This document shows, piece by piece, positions 51,986 to 64,000 of a stretch of DNA of 64,000 bases (within the stretch, counting starts at the first letter, position 1; each line of letters starts with the position of its first letter). Source of the stretch: Gorsachius magnificus (lineage: Eukaryota; Chordata; Aves; Pelecaniformes; Ardeidae); NCBI GenBank assembly GCA_034008185.1, contig CM067087.1, forward strand, positions 41,806,590-41,870,589, read 5' to 3'. A program made the position numbers and the translations under genes. Below the pieces are notes generated by a model that worked only from the letters and a program-made list of their open reading frames with translations, did no database searches and was not told where the DNA came from.

Positions 51986-54900
51986 ATGTCATCTCAAACA
52001 TTTTATTTACTATTTGAACAAGAAAAAGTAATATTAAGCCAGATATACAAATCTTCACATACAGTTTATTCTGCCCTTGTGCCCAATTTGTAGAAGAGGC
52101 TGCAAGCATGTGAATGTTCCATTGTTAGCATTACATTAGCTGCATCACAGCTGCAAATCTTTCAAATGAAATACGGGGAGCAAGTATCTTCTAGAATTCT
52201 ACACCTGGCCAAAATTGCAACGGACAAGACAGTGGGCCAGTGACCATCTGCACAGCTGACGGTCTGCAGTATACTAATGCCGGAGCCATTCTGAAAACAT
52301 TAGCTTAAGACACAGCCCCCTTCTGACTGCATTCAGGCTCTGGCACAGTAATAACCTGCTAAAAGATGTTTCTGCAGTTTAAGTCAGGTGAAAAAAGGAA
52401 GTTAACAAAAACTGTAGTTTGAAGATGCTTAGCTAGTGCAAAATAGGTATCCCACAAGTCTACTAACATGGAACAGGCATAGCAATGTAGATACCACTTG
52501 TGTCTCAGTACAAATCAGGTAATCTGGAACACACTTCAGAGGTTCACCCCACTAAAACCCCCCTGCATTTCTGTATTTATACAATTCTAAAAAGCTTAGA
52601 AAGCTGCCATGTGGCAAAACACACAAACTCACAGCAGCTAAAAAATGAAATGCCATATAGCCAAGCAGGTCAAGGTTTGTAACTGAACATATTAGAACCA
52701 ATGATACAGTTAGAGAAAACACAACATTTTAGGTGAGGAAAGCCTTTTTCAGGTCCACAATACAACCAATCTGCGAACTAAGGCTTTGGTTCCACCACCA
52801 AAGTCTAAATACTGGCTGCACACTTCTGGTTCATTATAAATACCTTGTCAAACGTAGTAGAAAAATGAGTATGAACTGCATAGGGTGAGTGAAGGAGTCT
52901 GAATCCGTGCCAGATTCCAAACAGCTTGAATGAGAAAGAGGTAAATTGGGCATATAGTTAAGGAAAAAAAAAAATTGTAAGCATGTAAGGAGGGAAGTAA
53001 TACGGTAGGACAGAGTAAGATTTGGCTGTCACAATATTGCTCAGGCAAGGGTTTTTACCCATGATAGCCTGCACAGAGCTTCACTGGTTGCATGGACAGC
53101 CAACTTAGGAAAACACTGAGGCTGACAAAGCACTCAGATTTTTGCCTTAATTTCAATGCCGAACCAACTGCTATAGTTACTGGTTCCTCTTCTCATTTTA
53201 ATATATTTGAGATAACCATATTTTTCAGACTATGAGCCTGTAGCTGTCCATGGGATCAGATTACTCCCCTTCCTTCCCTACGCCAAGCTCAGAAAGATCT
53301 AAATCTGTTTCATGTTTCTTGAAAGATGCTTCTCCAGCTCATCAATTCTCTTAACTTTTTTGGTGGTGGTGGATGGGAACATACTGATACTTTAACTCCA
53401 GGATCTTAAGTACACTGCAACAACAGAGAAGACCTCCTAGTAAACCACAGTGCCTCAAAGAACCCATATGGCACCAGCGCTCAACCTGGGAGTAGTTTTA
53501 TTTCTGGGGTACATGCACTAGATTGAACAGAATAATAAAATGTTATAGTCCTTTCACCCTCTACTACCCTCCCCTCTACTACCCTCAACACACCAGGAAA
53601 AAGTCTTAAAAAAAAGCTACAGATGCAGAAGACCAAACGAGTGGTTTTGACAATAATTTACAGTATAAATAATTGATGTTCAAAATAAGGATAGATGTTG
53701 GTTTATACCCAGTTTATTTTTATGTATTTAAAAGAATTCAAGATGAAGCAACATTTAACCTGAAAAACTGCCATTCTAGGAATGACATGCTTGCTTCATA
53801 CCATCATCTGGTCTTGCTGATACGAAGTCTGACTACTGACCATCTGCCTTTCCATCAAATTACAAAACTTCTGCAACACATTTACCAACAGCTGGCATTT
53901 AAAATTTCCCACATTTGTTGTTTTCCAGTAATAGCAGCTTTCAGTGTTGTTTTATAGAAATTTAGAAGTATATCAAAGGTATTACATGACAGCTTTCACA
54001 ACAGCTTGAAGAAAACTTTTCCTCATCTTTAGATCACACCAAACCAGAATAACAGGACCCCCATTTCAAGGGACTTACTAGCAAAAAACAGGAACTTTTT
54101 TATGGAAATTAAGTTTCCAGTCACTTTTCTGTAGGTATTTAAGCAATATTAACTCTTTCAATTAAATTTTGTGTGCCTTCCGAGTTTTAATCTGGCACTA
54201 GCTAAAACTTACTATTAGGAAGAGTTTGTAAACTTTACACATTTTGTGCTACTAAGTTTCCTTTCATAAAGTCTATTTGATCCAGATGCAGGACTTCTGT
54301 AATTGTTTCCAGCCTTGTGACCAGCACTCCCGCCAGTAATTTGGTGACATGCAGAGTTGAGGAAACATTTATAGTTAAAAGTGACAGAGTCTACAAGTAT
54401 TAATATGAAGACATTCTTAATTATAAAGCAGCAGCAGTAAAAGGTCAACAAACACAGGTTTTGCTCAGCTGGCTAAGCTGCCTTAGGCAGCACTTCTCTT
54501 TACTTGAAACCCTTTTAAAGTTGCTTGCTATCTTAACACACTACCCAGAAATTACTATTTTTTAACAGTTGGACCAGCTTGTTCCACTACCAAAACGGTA
54601 GAAATAGACAACTTAGTGGGAATGCTTGTGATCCACCAGAAGATACCATTCTGTGAAGAAAGATGAACAGTATGTCTCTGTTTGAGGCAAACGTCTCTCC
54701 TATGCTGAAAGGCCTCACAGCCAGGGGCTGTTCTACTTGCAGTAGTGGGAGAGAAAGAAATAGGGTCAACTTCTCTCAAGCTACCTCTTTCGATTCAGCA
54801 TACTATTCCATAGAACTATTCCTCCTAGCTACATTAGCTAGTCCAATACCAAGATTTAAAATTCCCATTTGGTCCAACAATGCTGCTCCTTGGAATGAAA

Positions 54901-57900
54901 AGCCTACCTGGAATAAGTGTATACTCTGGATTAACTTTCATCCTTATAATATTTTAGGGGTCTTTTTCTAGATACCTGCTACCCTCAGTTCAGCTGAAAA
55001 GCTAATTTTCTACTTCAAAATCCTGAGAATAGATTAACCTACAACTCCATCTCTGCATCTCTGGTTTTATTAGAATTGAAGAACAGGGACCAAAGAATGA
55101 TCTGCACGGTTACAGACAATCTAAGTATCACAGAACAGTGTTCTGCTACCAAACAGCTCGAGAAGTACACTAGACACCACACTTAATATTCAAGGGAAAC
55201 ATCCGAGTTGCTTCTGTTGATGATCTCATTCCACTGTTCAATAAAGTCAGAAGCTAAAATTTACTCATCTTCACACTTTGGCAGAAAATTGGCCTGTGAC
55301 TTCCACTGCAGCAATGCAAGGTGGTACCTGTAAGTAACTCTGCCTTCTGACATCTTAATAATCTGATTAGCACTCCTAAAGTCTTTAAGTTATTTCTTGT
55401 TTGCATCCCAGGCCTCCCAAACAACTCCCCTTTCCCCAACAATGTAATTAATTACATTACCTCAAACTGCAACTTTTGGGAAAAAAAGGCATTGGACAAA
55501 CTGGCTTCAGTTTTGCTCCTCAGGACTCCTAATACTGCCACCCCGTGGATGCTGGAATCTTTAAGCTTTCTGTATTTTGGTAAACTAACAGAACAGTAAC
55601 AGGATCTGCTGCGAAGCAGGTGAAGAGAATATTCCACTTAAAAAAGCCCACCAAACCCAACAAAACACCACCAGTGACAGCATAAGAAAGTACAGGCTGC
55701 AGCTAGAACAGCACCTGCTTAAGGTAATTCTCTGTAAGTACATCACAGCTGGGGAAGCGCCTGGAAGAGGCATTCACTAGCAGTAAATGCAGACCTTGCC
55801 ATAGTGCTTTGGTTGGGGTTTTTTTGTTTTAGCAACTTCTGTGTTTCCACAAACATCTGTTCTCTTCTTAGCCCTAACAAGAAGGGATTCTAACAATAAA
55901 GCAATTTTCTACAGTACATCCTTCACAAAGGTATTTTAGAAGTGTGAAGTTAGTAATAAGTGTCATTTTACTTATGGCATCACAACTTCTTTAAAAACAC
56001 CAGTTTAAGCATTTTACCTCCTCTAAGGGCTCCCTACATTCCACATGAAAACAGTCCTAATTTATTTAGTGAATACATACTATCTAATTAGGCAAATTAG
56101 TTATTTCTTAATATTTATACCAAAATAGTTATTTACCTCAAGCCTACAAAACATACCACACAACACACTGACATTTGGCAGGTAAAAAAACCCAAACAAG
56201 CCAAGAGAATCAGAAATCTCACTGTAACTTTCTGCCAATGATCATCTTCACATTTTGATGAAAACTGGAGTGTACATACAAAGACACACCAAACATAACA
56301 CTGTTGCAAGTTTTAATGTTTATTTCCCCAAGACAGCCTAGCCTGCACTCTACTTGGATAAATTTCACAAGCTAGTTTCCACTGCTTCTAGTTTTAAACT
56401 TTAACCATGTTTCTGATGACAAGGAATGCTGCAAAAATACTCTAGTCCAACAAAGAGTTATGATCACAAAATAATCTTTATCCATTCTACAGTGTTTCAG
56501 AATTACCAGTTGATTTTAAAACACAAGGTAGATATAGATGCTAATGGTGGCTAATCTGGTACGTTTTATTATAGCAAACTGTTGTTCATGCAACACTTGT
56601 GCTCAAAGGGGAAGGCACAGCATTTCCTACAATGAGCCACCTTATAAAGAGTTCATTTTGTACAAATTTGTAACGTCACCATTAATTTAGTGTGCAGAAC
56701 CTCAAAACTGAGGTATTACTCCAATTATAAAAACACTTGCATCCTTTTTGTGCAAGTTTTAAAAATACAAAGTTTTCTCTCTAAAGTGGCTCAAAATAGA
56801 TTGTTCATGGCTGCCTACATCTAAGATAAAAAGAGTCTAAAACAATTGGATTAGGCATATTAAAGGTGTTCAAACCATGACTTGATTTGTACATCTATTC
56901 ACACCTCTTTTTCGGTCTTTATTCGGCAGTACATATGCACCAAATTTCATTTTTAGAAGTTTCCATATCATTTTCATAGAAAACAAAGTTTGAAAACAAG
57001 TAACATTGAAACACAGCACGGTATTCTACCACAACGGAAACATTTGGTTACAGGACTCAACAAAATCTAAAAATGAACTATGCTGTAGATTACCACATGC
57101 AAAGGTCTTCATGTTATCTTTGAAAATGAAAAGGATGAGATTTTATTACCACATTTTACTGCTTTCTACTATTATGGCAACTTGTGTACTGCAACACAGT
57201 CTATTTGAAGGGAAATGTATGGTTTTTTCATGCAAAAATCTACAAATTATTTTGATGATATGGAAAGCTTTTCATAACATCAAACATTCATCTGGTGCAA
57301 ATGCACAGGGAAGCCTTCCTGAAATTCTGACTTTACAAACAACTAATAAGCCATACAGGAAAGAAATTAAAAATAATTAAAAGAAAAATAAGAGGGGGAA
57401 AAAAAACAAACAAAAAAGAAACACAGGCTGCAGGAGTAAACCAGAGTCTGCTGCTAAACCGGTCTTTGTTTTTGTGTCCAGTGTAAGTTAACACTTATGA
57501 ACTCATTTTGATGATTTACTAGGTTTGTTATCAGCCCCCTGAAGGCGAATCAAGCTTGCATGCGTTCACATACAGCATCACAACCATACTCTCGTACACA
57601 CGCCACTCCAGGACTAGGAGCCTGCTTCAGGACTGAAGAGCCCTGTATTTGAAACACGAGCCTGGCTCCACAGCATCGAGTCCAGACATTCATCCAATGT
57701 TGTCCATTCACACGGTGCTTCATAGCAAGGCCTGGGCTCATTCTCCTTGGACTTATATGGGCATCCTATTCTCTTATGCTTACAAGGCTTGATGATGATA
57801 GTACTGCATTTCCCCCCAATTGCTCTAGTAAGTCATTGTTCCTTCTCAGGCACTGAAGATCTTTGACCTGTAGCCCTTTTTCTTTGAACAACCTAAATAA

Positions 57901-58117
57901 GCATTCAGTGTGAAGTTTTTCATTACATTTTGCCACTCATTCTCACTCGCACCCACTCGCCATCTTGACTTCATTTGGGCTTTTCTGTGATTCCAAATGA
58001 AATCTTCACATTTTCTTTCCCGATTTAATGCAGCAGCGGATCCCATGAGCCAAGATTGATGGATCAAACCTTTTTTTTATTCAGTGCTGCATTGTACCTA
58101 ACTTCCAAAATACCACT
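51986..58117 (-). other. KPNA4: KPNA4 3'UTR (long, far boundary uncertain)
   Basis: KPNA4 has a multi-kilobase 3'UTR in other vertebrates. The minus strand here is AT-rich without genes for 6 kb. Minus-strand AATAAA candidates (TTTATT on the plus strand) lie at 52002-52007 and 52065-52070, among others closer in, including one at about 58077 only 35-40 bases after the stop. Several isoforms are likely. A miR-15/16-family seed match (AGCAGCA on the plus strand) overlaps twice at 54427-54436. Confidence 0.45.
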
Positions 58118-61100
58118 CTAAAACTGGAACCCTTCTGCTGGTACATTGGCAGATGAATTGAAACCAAATGTTCCGCCTTGTATTGCTTCTGGAACAAGGC
58201 TAGGATCTTCATCAATCTGTAACAGAACAAGAACATCGTGAGCAGGAATAGAAAGACAAAAGCCTCACTAAAAGGGAGCCAGACAATCCTGAAGAGCTTC
58301 CATCTCTTCACGTAATCTACATCCTTGCATCTAGCCTTGCCATTCTTCTCCCCCAGTTTAGTAAAAGCACTACAATGACAAAGTAATTTAAGCCAAAATG
58401 TTTTATAACTTGTATTTAGTAGGTAGGCTACATGGCACCCAACAGCCTCTCTAGTTTTCACTCCTGGAAAGTATTCTGCCAGTCATGCATCATCCTTATT
58501 ACCAGTTTATAAACTGTCACAGTTCTTAAGGGAAGACCAATATCATTAAGTCAAGTAAGGATTACACCACACCTGCAGTTTCAATTTAACTAGATTATAT
58601 GCAGGTTACCAAATTGACACTAGATTAAAGTCCAAGTCCTGCTGTATATGCAAAATGTGAGTTGCTTAACAAGGCTTACTTACATCGCCTTGTTCATATA
58701 AAAGTGAAAACTCTAGCACAAAATCAACTTCAGTGCAGACAGTAGGGCATGAATGCAACTGAGCTCTACCATTTTTGCAGTAATCTGCTCCCAAAAGTTC
58801 TTCAAACAAGTAGAAAATACTCTCACTTCATGACACAGACTGACATGATTGCATTTCCTTTATATGCAATTAACTTCTATGATTTAAAGCGCATACAAAT
58901 CTAAAACATTCTTTTGATTTACATGTTTAAACTGAAAACAACATTCTTTATCAGCACACCCTACCTCTGAAGTCACTAAAATATTCAAAACAGTTTGTTT
59001 CTCAAGAAGCAGAATCTCAGATTCGGTACTGAAGTCAGCAGGGAGCTTATCAAATGTGAAATGTCAAGCTTAGTCAGAAGCTGACTGTTAAGACAACTAT
59101 ACAAAGCCTACTTTTTTAATCCCTAAAGGTGAGGCTTAAATGAGGCATCAGATCTTTAGATACTTCATCATGAAGAATGGTAAGATATGCAACAGGTTCA
59201 AATAAGGGCTCATTCTTCATCAAAAAACCAAACAAGTGTCACAGAGCAGGCTTTAGAGCTGTTGCCTTTATCTTGAACCATACTTATAAATAATTACAAA
59301 AGCAGATAGCAGAGCTATTACACACTTACATCATCTGAAGAGAAGAACTGATCAATGATCTCATAAGCCAGTTTGTAGATGTCTTCATTTTCATGATTTT
59401 GTAGCTGTTCAATTTTCTCCAGGCCTACAATAAACACATAAGAAACGTAATAGTTAAAATACTAAGTTCAGCAAAACAACCTCCCTCTCCTTAAGGCCTC
59501 ACCATATGATGTATTTAAAACCAAATCTAGCAATAGAGCAACAACGAACAAGATGGTGTTAAACTCATCTGACACACTTAAAGCATAAAAGCTTCTTAGA
59601 GATTTGAAGGAATATACCAGAGATTGAGGAATACACACCGTGACAAAAATATTGTGTAAAAAGTCAATTCCAGCAATGACAGTACTTCCCTTCTCTTCTG
59701 GCTATGAAGAATTACACTAATCTGTGGAAACATGGCAGGGGCCAAGCACTAGGACATACTCCCTTTTCACAAAAACACCTTTGCAGCACTTGGTGTAGTA
59801 ACCCCCCCCAGCTGTGACATTCCAAATCCACACACTGCTGGTGGCACACATGCTATCAGTTACTGACCTGTAGCTTGATTATATAGCAAGTAGCTCCAGT
59901 ATAAGTTATTAGCAGACATGAGAGGTTCTGACAAGCAGAGCTTTAGGCATGAACACCTCTTTCCTCCCTCCCCCACTATTACCAATCAATTAAGCTCTCC
60001 CCCCCTCACTCAAGATTTTGTATTTTAAAGACAATTCAATTCCATGTTAACAAAATCCCACACAGGTTTTTACCTGTGCCCAAATTTAATATCAGTGTCT
60101 TTCATTCTTGAAGAGTTTCAGTCAACTTAAACAGCAACCAACATAGGGAAAGTCTAAAAGCCATTAAGAAAATAAAGCTATCATATTTCTGCAAGCACTG
60201 TATACAGATTCAGGCCCCCGCCCCCTCAATTCACCTGGACATGACTTGTGCGTGATTAAGGTAAGCATAACATCCCTACATTAACAGAAACTATTTGTCA
60301 AGTACACCAAACTGTTTGAAAATTGGCATCTAATAAACTTCAGTGCCATTATCCAGCTCCTCCACATTTTACTTGATCATGAACTTAATCAGTTAGGAAA
60401 AGCCAAGTACATTCACCTGATAGGCATGAAAAGGTCACTTTTAAGAAAGCGTTTGCTTTAAAACATCCATGCCAACACATAGTAAAGCCAACAGCATATA
60501 CACGGTACAAAGACAAACCACCAATTTCTGAAAAAACAGTATCAAAATACTAAGCATCATACCTCCACACTCTTCTATAAGATTGGCTATGGTTTCTGCT
60601 TCATCTTCAGCCATTTTTAATATATTACTTAGTCCATCCAGAACCACTTGCACAACTTGCGCATCTTTTACTGTCAGCAAATTGCAAAAGGGAGGAATTA
60701 CATTTTGTTGAATTAAGTATGCCACCTGAGGGGGAAAAAAAGCAAATAGTTTAATCAGGAATGTGACAGAAGCAAACAATGCACCACAAGCACACATGCA
60801 AACAAGTGTAATGAAGTTCAAGTATTCAAAGTTACCCAACAAGGTAAAGAGTATTCTGTAGCAGTCACTTGCAGAAATTCTTGGTTTAGAGTACAGAGGT
60901 AATACTTGTAAAATAATTCATATATATATTCAAGTATAGAACACACAAGTAGCAGGTACCATGAATTTTTCAGTATTAGACTAAGAGTTTCAACCTCATC
61001 TTTGAAGAATGACACCACCACCCCAACCCTGCCACAAATTTCATATTCTGGGTTTATAAGAAACTAGTATATTTCTTCTCAGTGGCTACCATCATTATAA

Positions 61101-63251
61101 TTATCACACTGTTATCCATAGGGCAAAAAACAGTAGAAAGATGTTGAATGACCAAGAATCTGATCAGAGCCTGAATGCAATCATTCATAGCTACTAGGCC
61201 ATCCTAACAGAAGAGCTTCCATCCAAATCCCCATTGATACTCCTAATCTTGGGTCATTCCAGAAACAACTGAAGTTTACTCTTAAATCCCTTGTGGAAAA
61301 GGGAAGAGTTACTGGACAGAGGAGGAATTCAGACACTCATAATCCTGGCACAGAAGTCATCTAAACCAATCAGCTGAGGCAGTCTCTCAGATGCACCCAA
61401 GAAAGATAATGGACCTTTTAAGATTTGACTCACTTGGTCTTTTCTTCCGCTGATCGTTAAGTTGCTTATTGCCCAAGCAGCTTCTTTCTGAGTACCAAAG
61501 TCACCCTAAAAATACAACCATAAACAAACATGCCAGTTTTTACATTATGTAGTATTCTAGTAAAAGCTTGTATTTGTTACGGTCCATTCTGCATAGTGTC
61601 ACCACATCAGTTTTCACTAAGTAGGGGAAGTAACTAACAAATCCTGCTGATGTCTGAGTCTACTCACAGGGTGTTCATCCCTTCCCTGTAACCATGTTTT
61701 TAAATCCATCCTCCAGAGGAAGGGAAATTTGTTTGCATCAAAGTAAATAAGAACTGTAGTACTCCACTCTCATATTCCTTATCAGCAGCTGTCATATTAC
61801 AGTGAGAGATAAGCAGTAAGTGTCAATTTTGATAAACCACCGCACATACTGTAACTGTGTCTGCCTCTGAAGTTAGTCAACTCAAGTCTGCTTACTGAAT
61901 TTAAAGAGAAAGGTCTCCAACTCTTTTCTCAGTGATCAATAAATTGGCAGTTAACAGAACTACTTGTGAACAGCTGTATGTTACTTAGGGGAAAAGACAA
62001 GTATTTCTTCAGTCTCAACCCCACCCCTGCACTGAAGCAAGATATTGCATCTTTGTCATGGCTGAACACATCATAAGGTTGGTATTTCTGGCTTCTTCCC
62101 ACACTTTAGGAAAGAAAACCCAAGTAATGAATAAAGCAAAAAGTAGGAAATGTTTGAAAGATAGAAGTGTTGTACTGTTCCTGTTTAAAAAACATGCTTT
62201 TAGCTACCCTTTCTCACAAGGCAGATCCTTTGGGAGCACAATGTGGTTTGGAAACTAACCTTTTAGAAGATACTAATGCCCAACAACTGAAAAGGAATAC
62301 AGGTATCTGAAGTCCTAAACGATGACCCATTAAGCATTCAACTCCTAGCAGTCAACAAGCAATGAGACTTTGTGAAAAAGCCTGAGAAAAGCATTCAGAA
62401 GTGTTTGCAAGCAACTACTTGACTTTATAATTTAATAAAAAGGTACTAACAGCATTCATCTCAAGTTTCATCTATTACTGAAAAGAAGCATACATCCATC
62501 CATGCATACAGCACGCTGCTTCTCTCTGGGAAAAACTCTGAACACAGAAAAGCTACAATTATTTTATATTGACACCTATTTTTTGTTAATGCTGTTTTAC
62601 TTGTTTAAAAAAATATAGATGGGACAACACCCCAGTCCACAATCTAGTGTCACAGGACCATGGATTACTCTCAACTACATAAATGCAGGAACAGGTTAAT
62701 AAATGCCACTGTTGAGCACTTCCTTATGTTTCCAGATAACGTGGGGAAAAAAGGATGAAGTCCTTAAGCTTTGGCAAAGTGCTGGGAACTGGGAACTAAC
62801 TCATTGCTGTTCCCATGTAACACTACATACGAGAGTGAAGAATTTTACCTCCATTATTTACAAAGTGAGAAAAAGAATTTAAATGAGATTTAGGAGGACC
62901 TGAGAAAGAGCTTCTCTTCATCTGCTTCCTTTCCCCAGTATATTTGGCACTCATCATCTCACAGTACTTTGGAATAGCATATCAACAGTAATGTATTTTA
63001 TCTTGCAACATATGAAAAATGCTCAAGAGTGTAGTTTAACCCTGCCCCCCACATTTGCAGTACAACGTAAAAACATCAAGCAAAGAATTCAATGTCACTT
63101 TCCCCAACTGAGGAAACAAACTCTTAAATCCTTTTTGTTATCTAACCTTATCTAGAAGATGTATTATCATTGGAACAAGGTTTGCATCTATTACTGCCTG
63201 AACTTGCTGCTGATTTCCTGCAGTGATGTTAGATAGGAACCACACAGCTTC
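58118..63251 (-). CDS. KPNA4: KPNA4, importin subunit alpha-3 (3' part, five coding exons)
   Basis: Importin alpha adapters bind nuclear localisation signals in the cytoplasm and dock to importin beta. In transcript order the exons are 63147-63251, 61434-61505, 60563-60725, 59330-59424 and 58118-58216 (stop TAG). All introns are GT-AG and the phases fit, giving 177 residues of about 521. Visible are ARM 7 ([13 protein letters not shown]) and ARM 8 ([13 protein letters not shown]), whose W-x3-N pairs form the minor NLS site. ARM 9 and ARM 10 follow (the latter [20 protein letters not shown]), then the acidic tail [20 protein letters not shown]. The ending [12 protein letters not shown] separates KPNA4 from KPNA3, which ends in a different tail. 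Exons for the importin-beta-binding domain and ARM 1-6 lie beyond the right edge. Confidence 0.96.
58217..63146 (-). other. KPNA4: KPNA4 introns between the five exons
   Basis: Four introns, at 58217-59329, 59425-60562, 60726-61433 and 61506-63146, are AT-rich and carry no recognised gene or transposon. In human the scaRNA gene SCARNA7 lies in a KPNA4 intron, but I could not identify a matching sequence here. Confidence 0.7.
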
Positions 63252-64000
63252 CTGCAAAATAAAAGGATGTGAGAAATTATTAATTCAGATAGTCTTCTAT
63301 ATCATATTTCCACTTCAGCAAGATTTTATACATTTGCATTTTTAGATCTGCAATTCATACACTAGTCAATCTTAAACACAATCAAGTATTATATCAGTCT
63401 GATTGTACATAGCTGAATTCCTAGTAAGTAGACTAGACATACAGGTAACAAAGCAGACAGTCTCGCCTTAGGCAACCCCACAAGACTCTTCAGTCTTTCA
63501 TTGTTGCCAAGTTACAACCAAATACTCCAAATCCACAGATTAAAAGGAAGAATTATTTGGAGACAAAAAAGTCACAAGGTTACAAATGAGCACTCATAAT
63601 TGATTTTATTACTGAGAATGAATGCTACAGTTTTCAGCTGATGGTCAGATGAGCTCCAAAATACATCATGTTTTCCAGACATGAAAGTGGCAGAAAACAG
63701 TATGTTCTTTCACCTGCCTCATAATGTTTCTTCCCTTAGTATCAATTGTCAAGAAAATGCAACACCTATTACTTAAACGCTTGCTTGTCAAGAATACTGT
63801 AAAGTCATATGACCCTTTATAATCATTCTGTCCATAAGCCCAGGACTCTCTCCTTCCAGCAACAACGAACAGCAGGTGCCTAGGAAAGTGTCTAAGAAGA
63901 GATCTCTTCCCCAGTGGGCCCTCCCAGTCCTGAACAGCTGAAATTTTGAATTAAGCCAAAGACCGTATCTGGATTCTTATGTTAAAGAAGAATTGAGAGC
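63252..64000 (-). other. KPNA4: KPNA4 intron running off the right edge
   Basis: No further exon is seen. The preceding coding block (residues leading to the HPKEKINK segment known in the family) is not present within these 749 bases. Confidence 0.7.

Noticed and set aside
57006..57380. 124-codon plus-strand open frame
   Set aside because: It is antisense to the KPNA4 3'UTR, has no recognisable domain and no promoter or splice context.
59140..59175. Possible C/D-box snoRNA in a KPNA4 intron (minus-strand ATGATGA followed by CTGA)
   Set aside because: The two boxes are only about 14 bases apart, there is no terminal stem, and no convincing outer D box is placed.

Overview
The window looks like vertebrate nuclear DNA, most likely from a bird. 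It has multi-exon genes with GT-AG introns, an AT-rich background, one CpG-dense promoter, a CR1 LINE tail ending in the typical avian ATTCTATGA-type repeat, and a miR-15b whose 5p arm ends in the avian GCA form as I remember it. A solo LTR of a type I associate with songbirds suggests a passerine, but that is recollection, not a database match.

Layout. (1) 1-36.9 kb, plus strand: SMC4, the condensin ATPase. The first exon or exons, encoding about 100 N-terminal residues, lie off the left edge. I placed 21 coding exons, all in frame with GT-AG junctions, giving 1,194 codons plus a stop. The 13.4-kb second intron in the window holds the miR-15b/miR-16-2 cluster. A solo LTR sits in the intron after exon 16 and a CR1 tail in the intron after exon 17. 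(2) 36.9-39.4 kb: convergent intergenic DNA. (3) 39.4-48.2 kb, minus strand: TRIM59, with its whole coding region in one exon (41510-42733), a long 3'UTR, one 5-kb intron and a CpG-island promoter at about 47.6-48.3 kb. (4) 48.3-52 kb: intergenic DNA with a base-composition-shifted block and a long G run. (5) 52-64 kb, minus strand: the 3' end of KPNA4 (importin alpha-3), with five coding exons and what is probably a multi-kilobase 3'UTR. Its upstream exons lie off the right edge.

The order SMC4, TRIM59, KPNA4 and the miR-15b/16-2 cluster inside SMC4 match the conserved amniote arrangement (human 3q25-26). SMC4 builds mitotic chromosomes, the miRNAs repress cell-cycle genes, TRIM59 is a membrane-anchored RING E3 ligase, and KPNA4 carries nuclear-import cargo. 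They are neighbours by conserved synteny, not an operon.

I see no sign of a new multi-gene system. The most interesting points are a miR-15/16 seed match in the short 3'UTR of their own host gene, a cleanly dated solo LTR with a perfect 5-bp target duplication, an unusual SMC4 C-terminal tail, and a possible divergent transcript at the TRIM59 CpG island.
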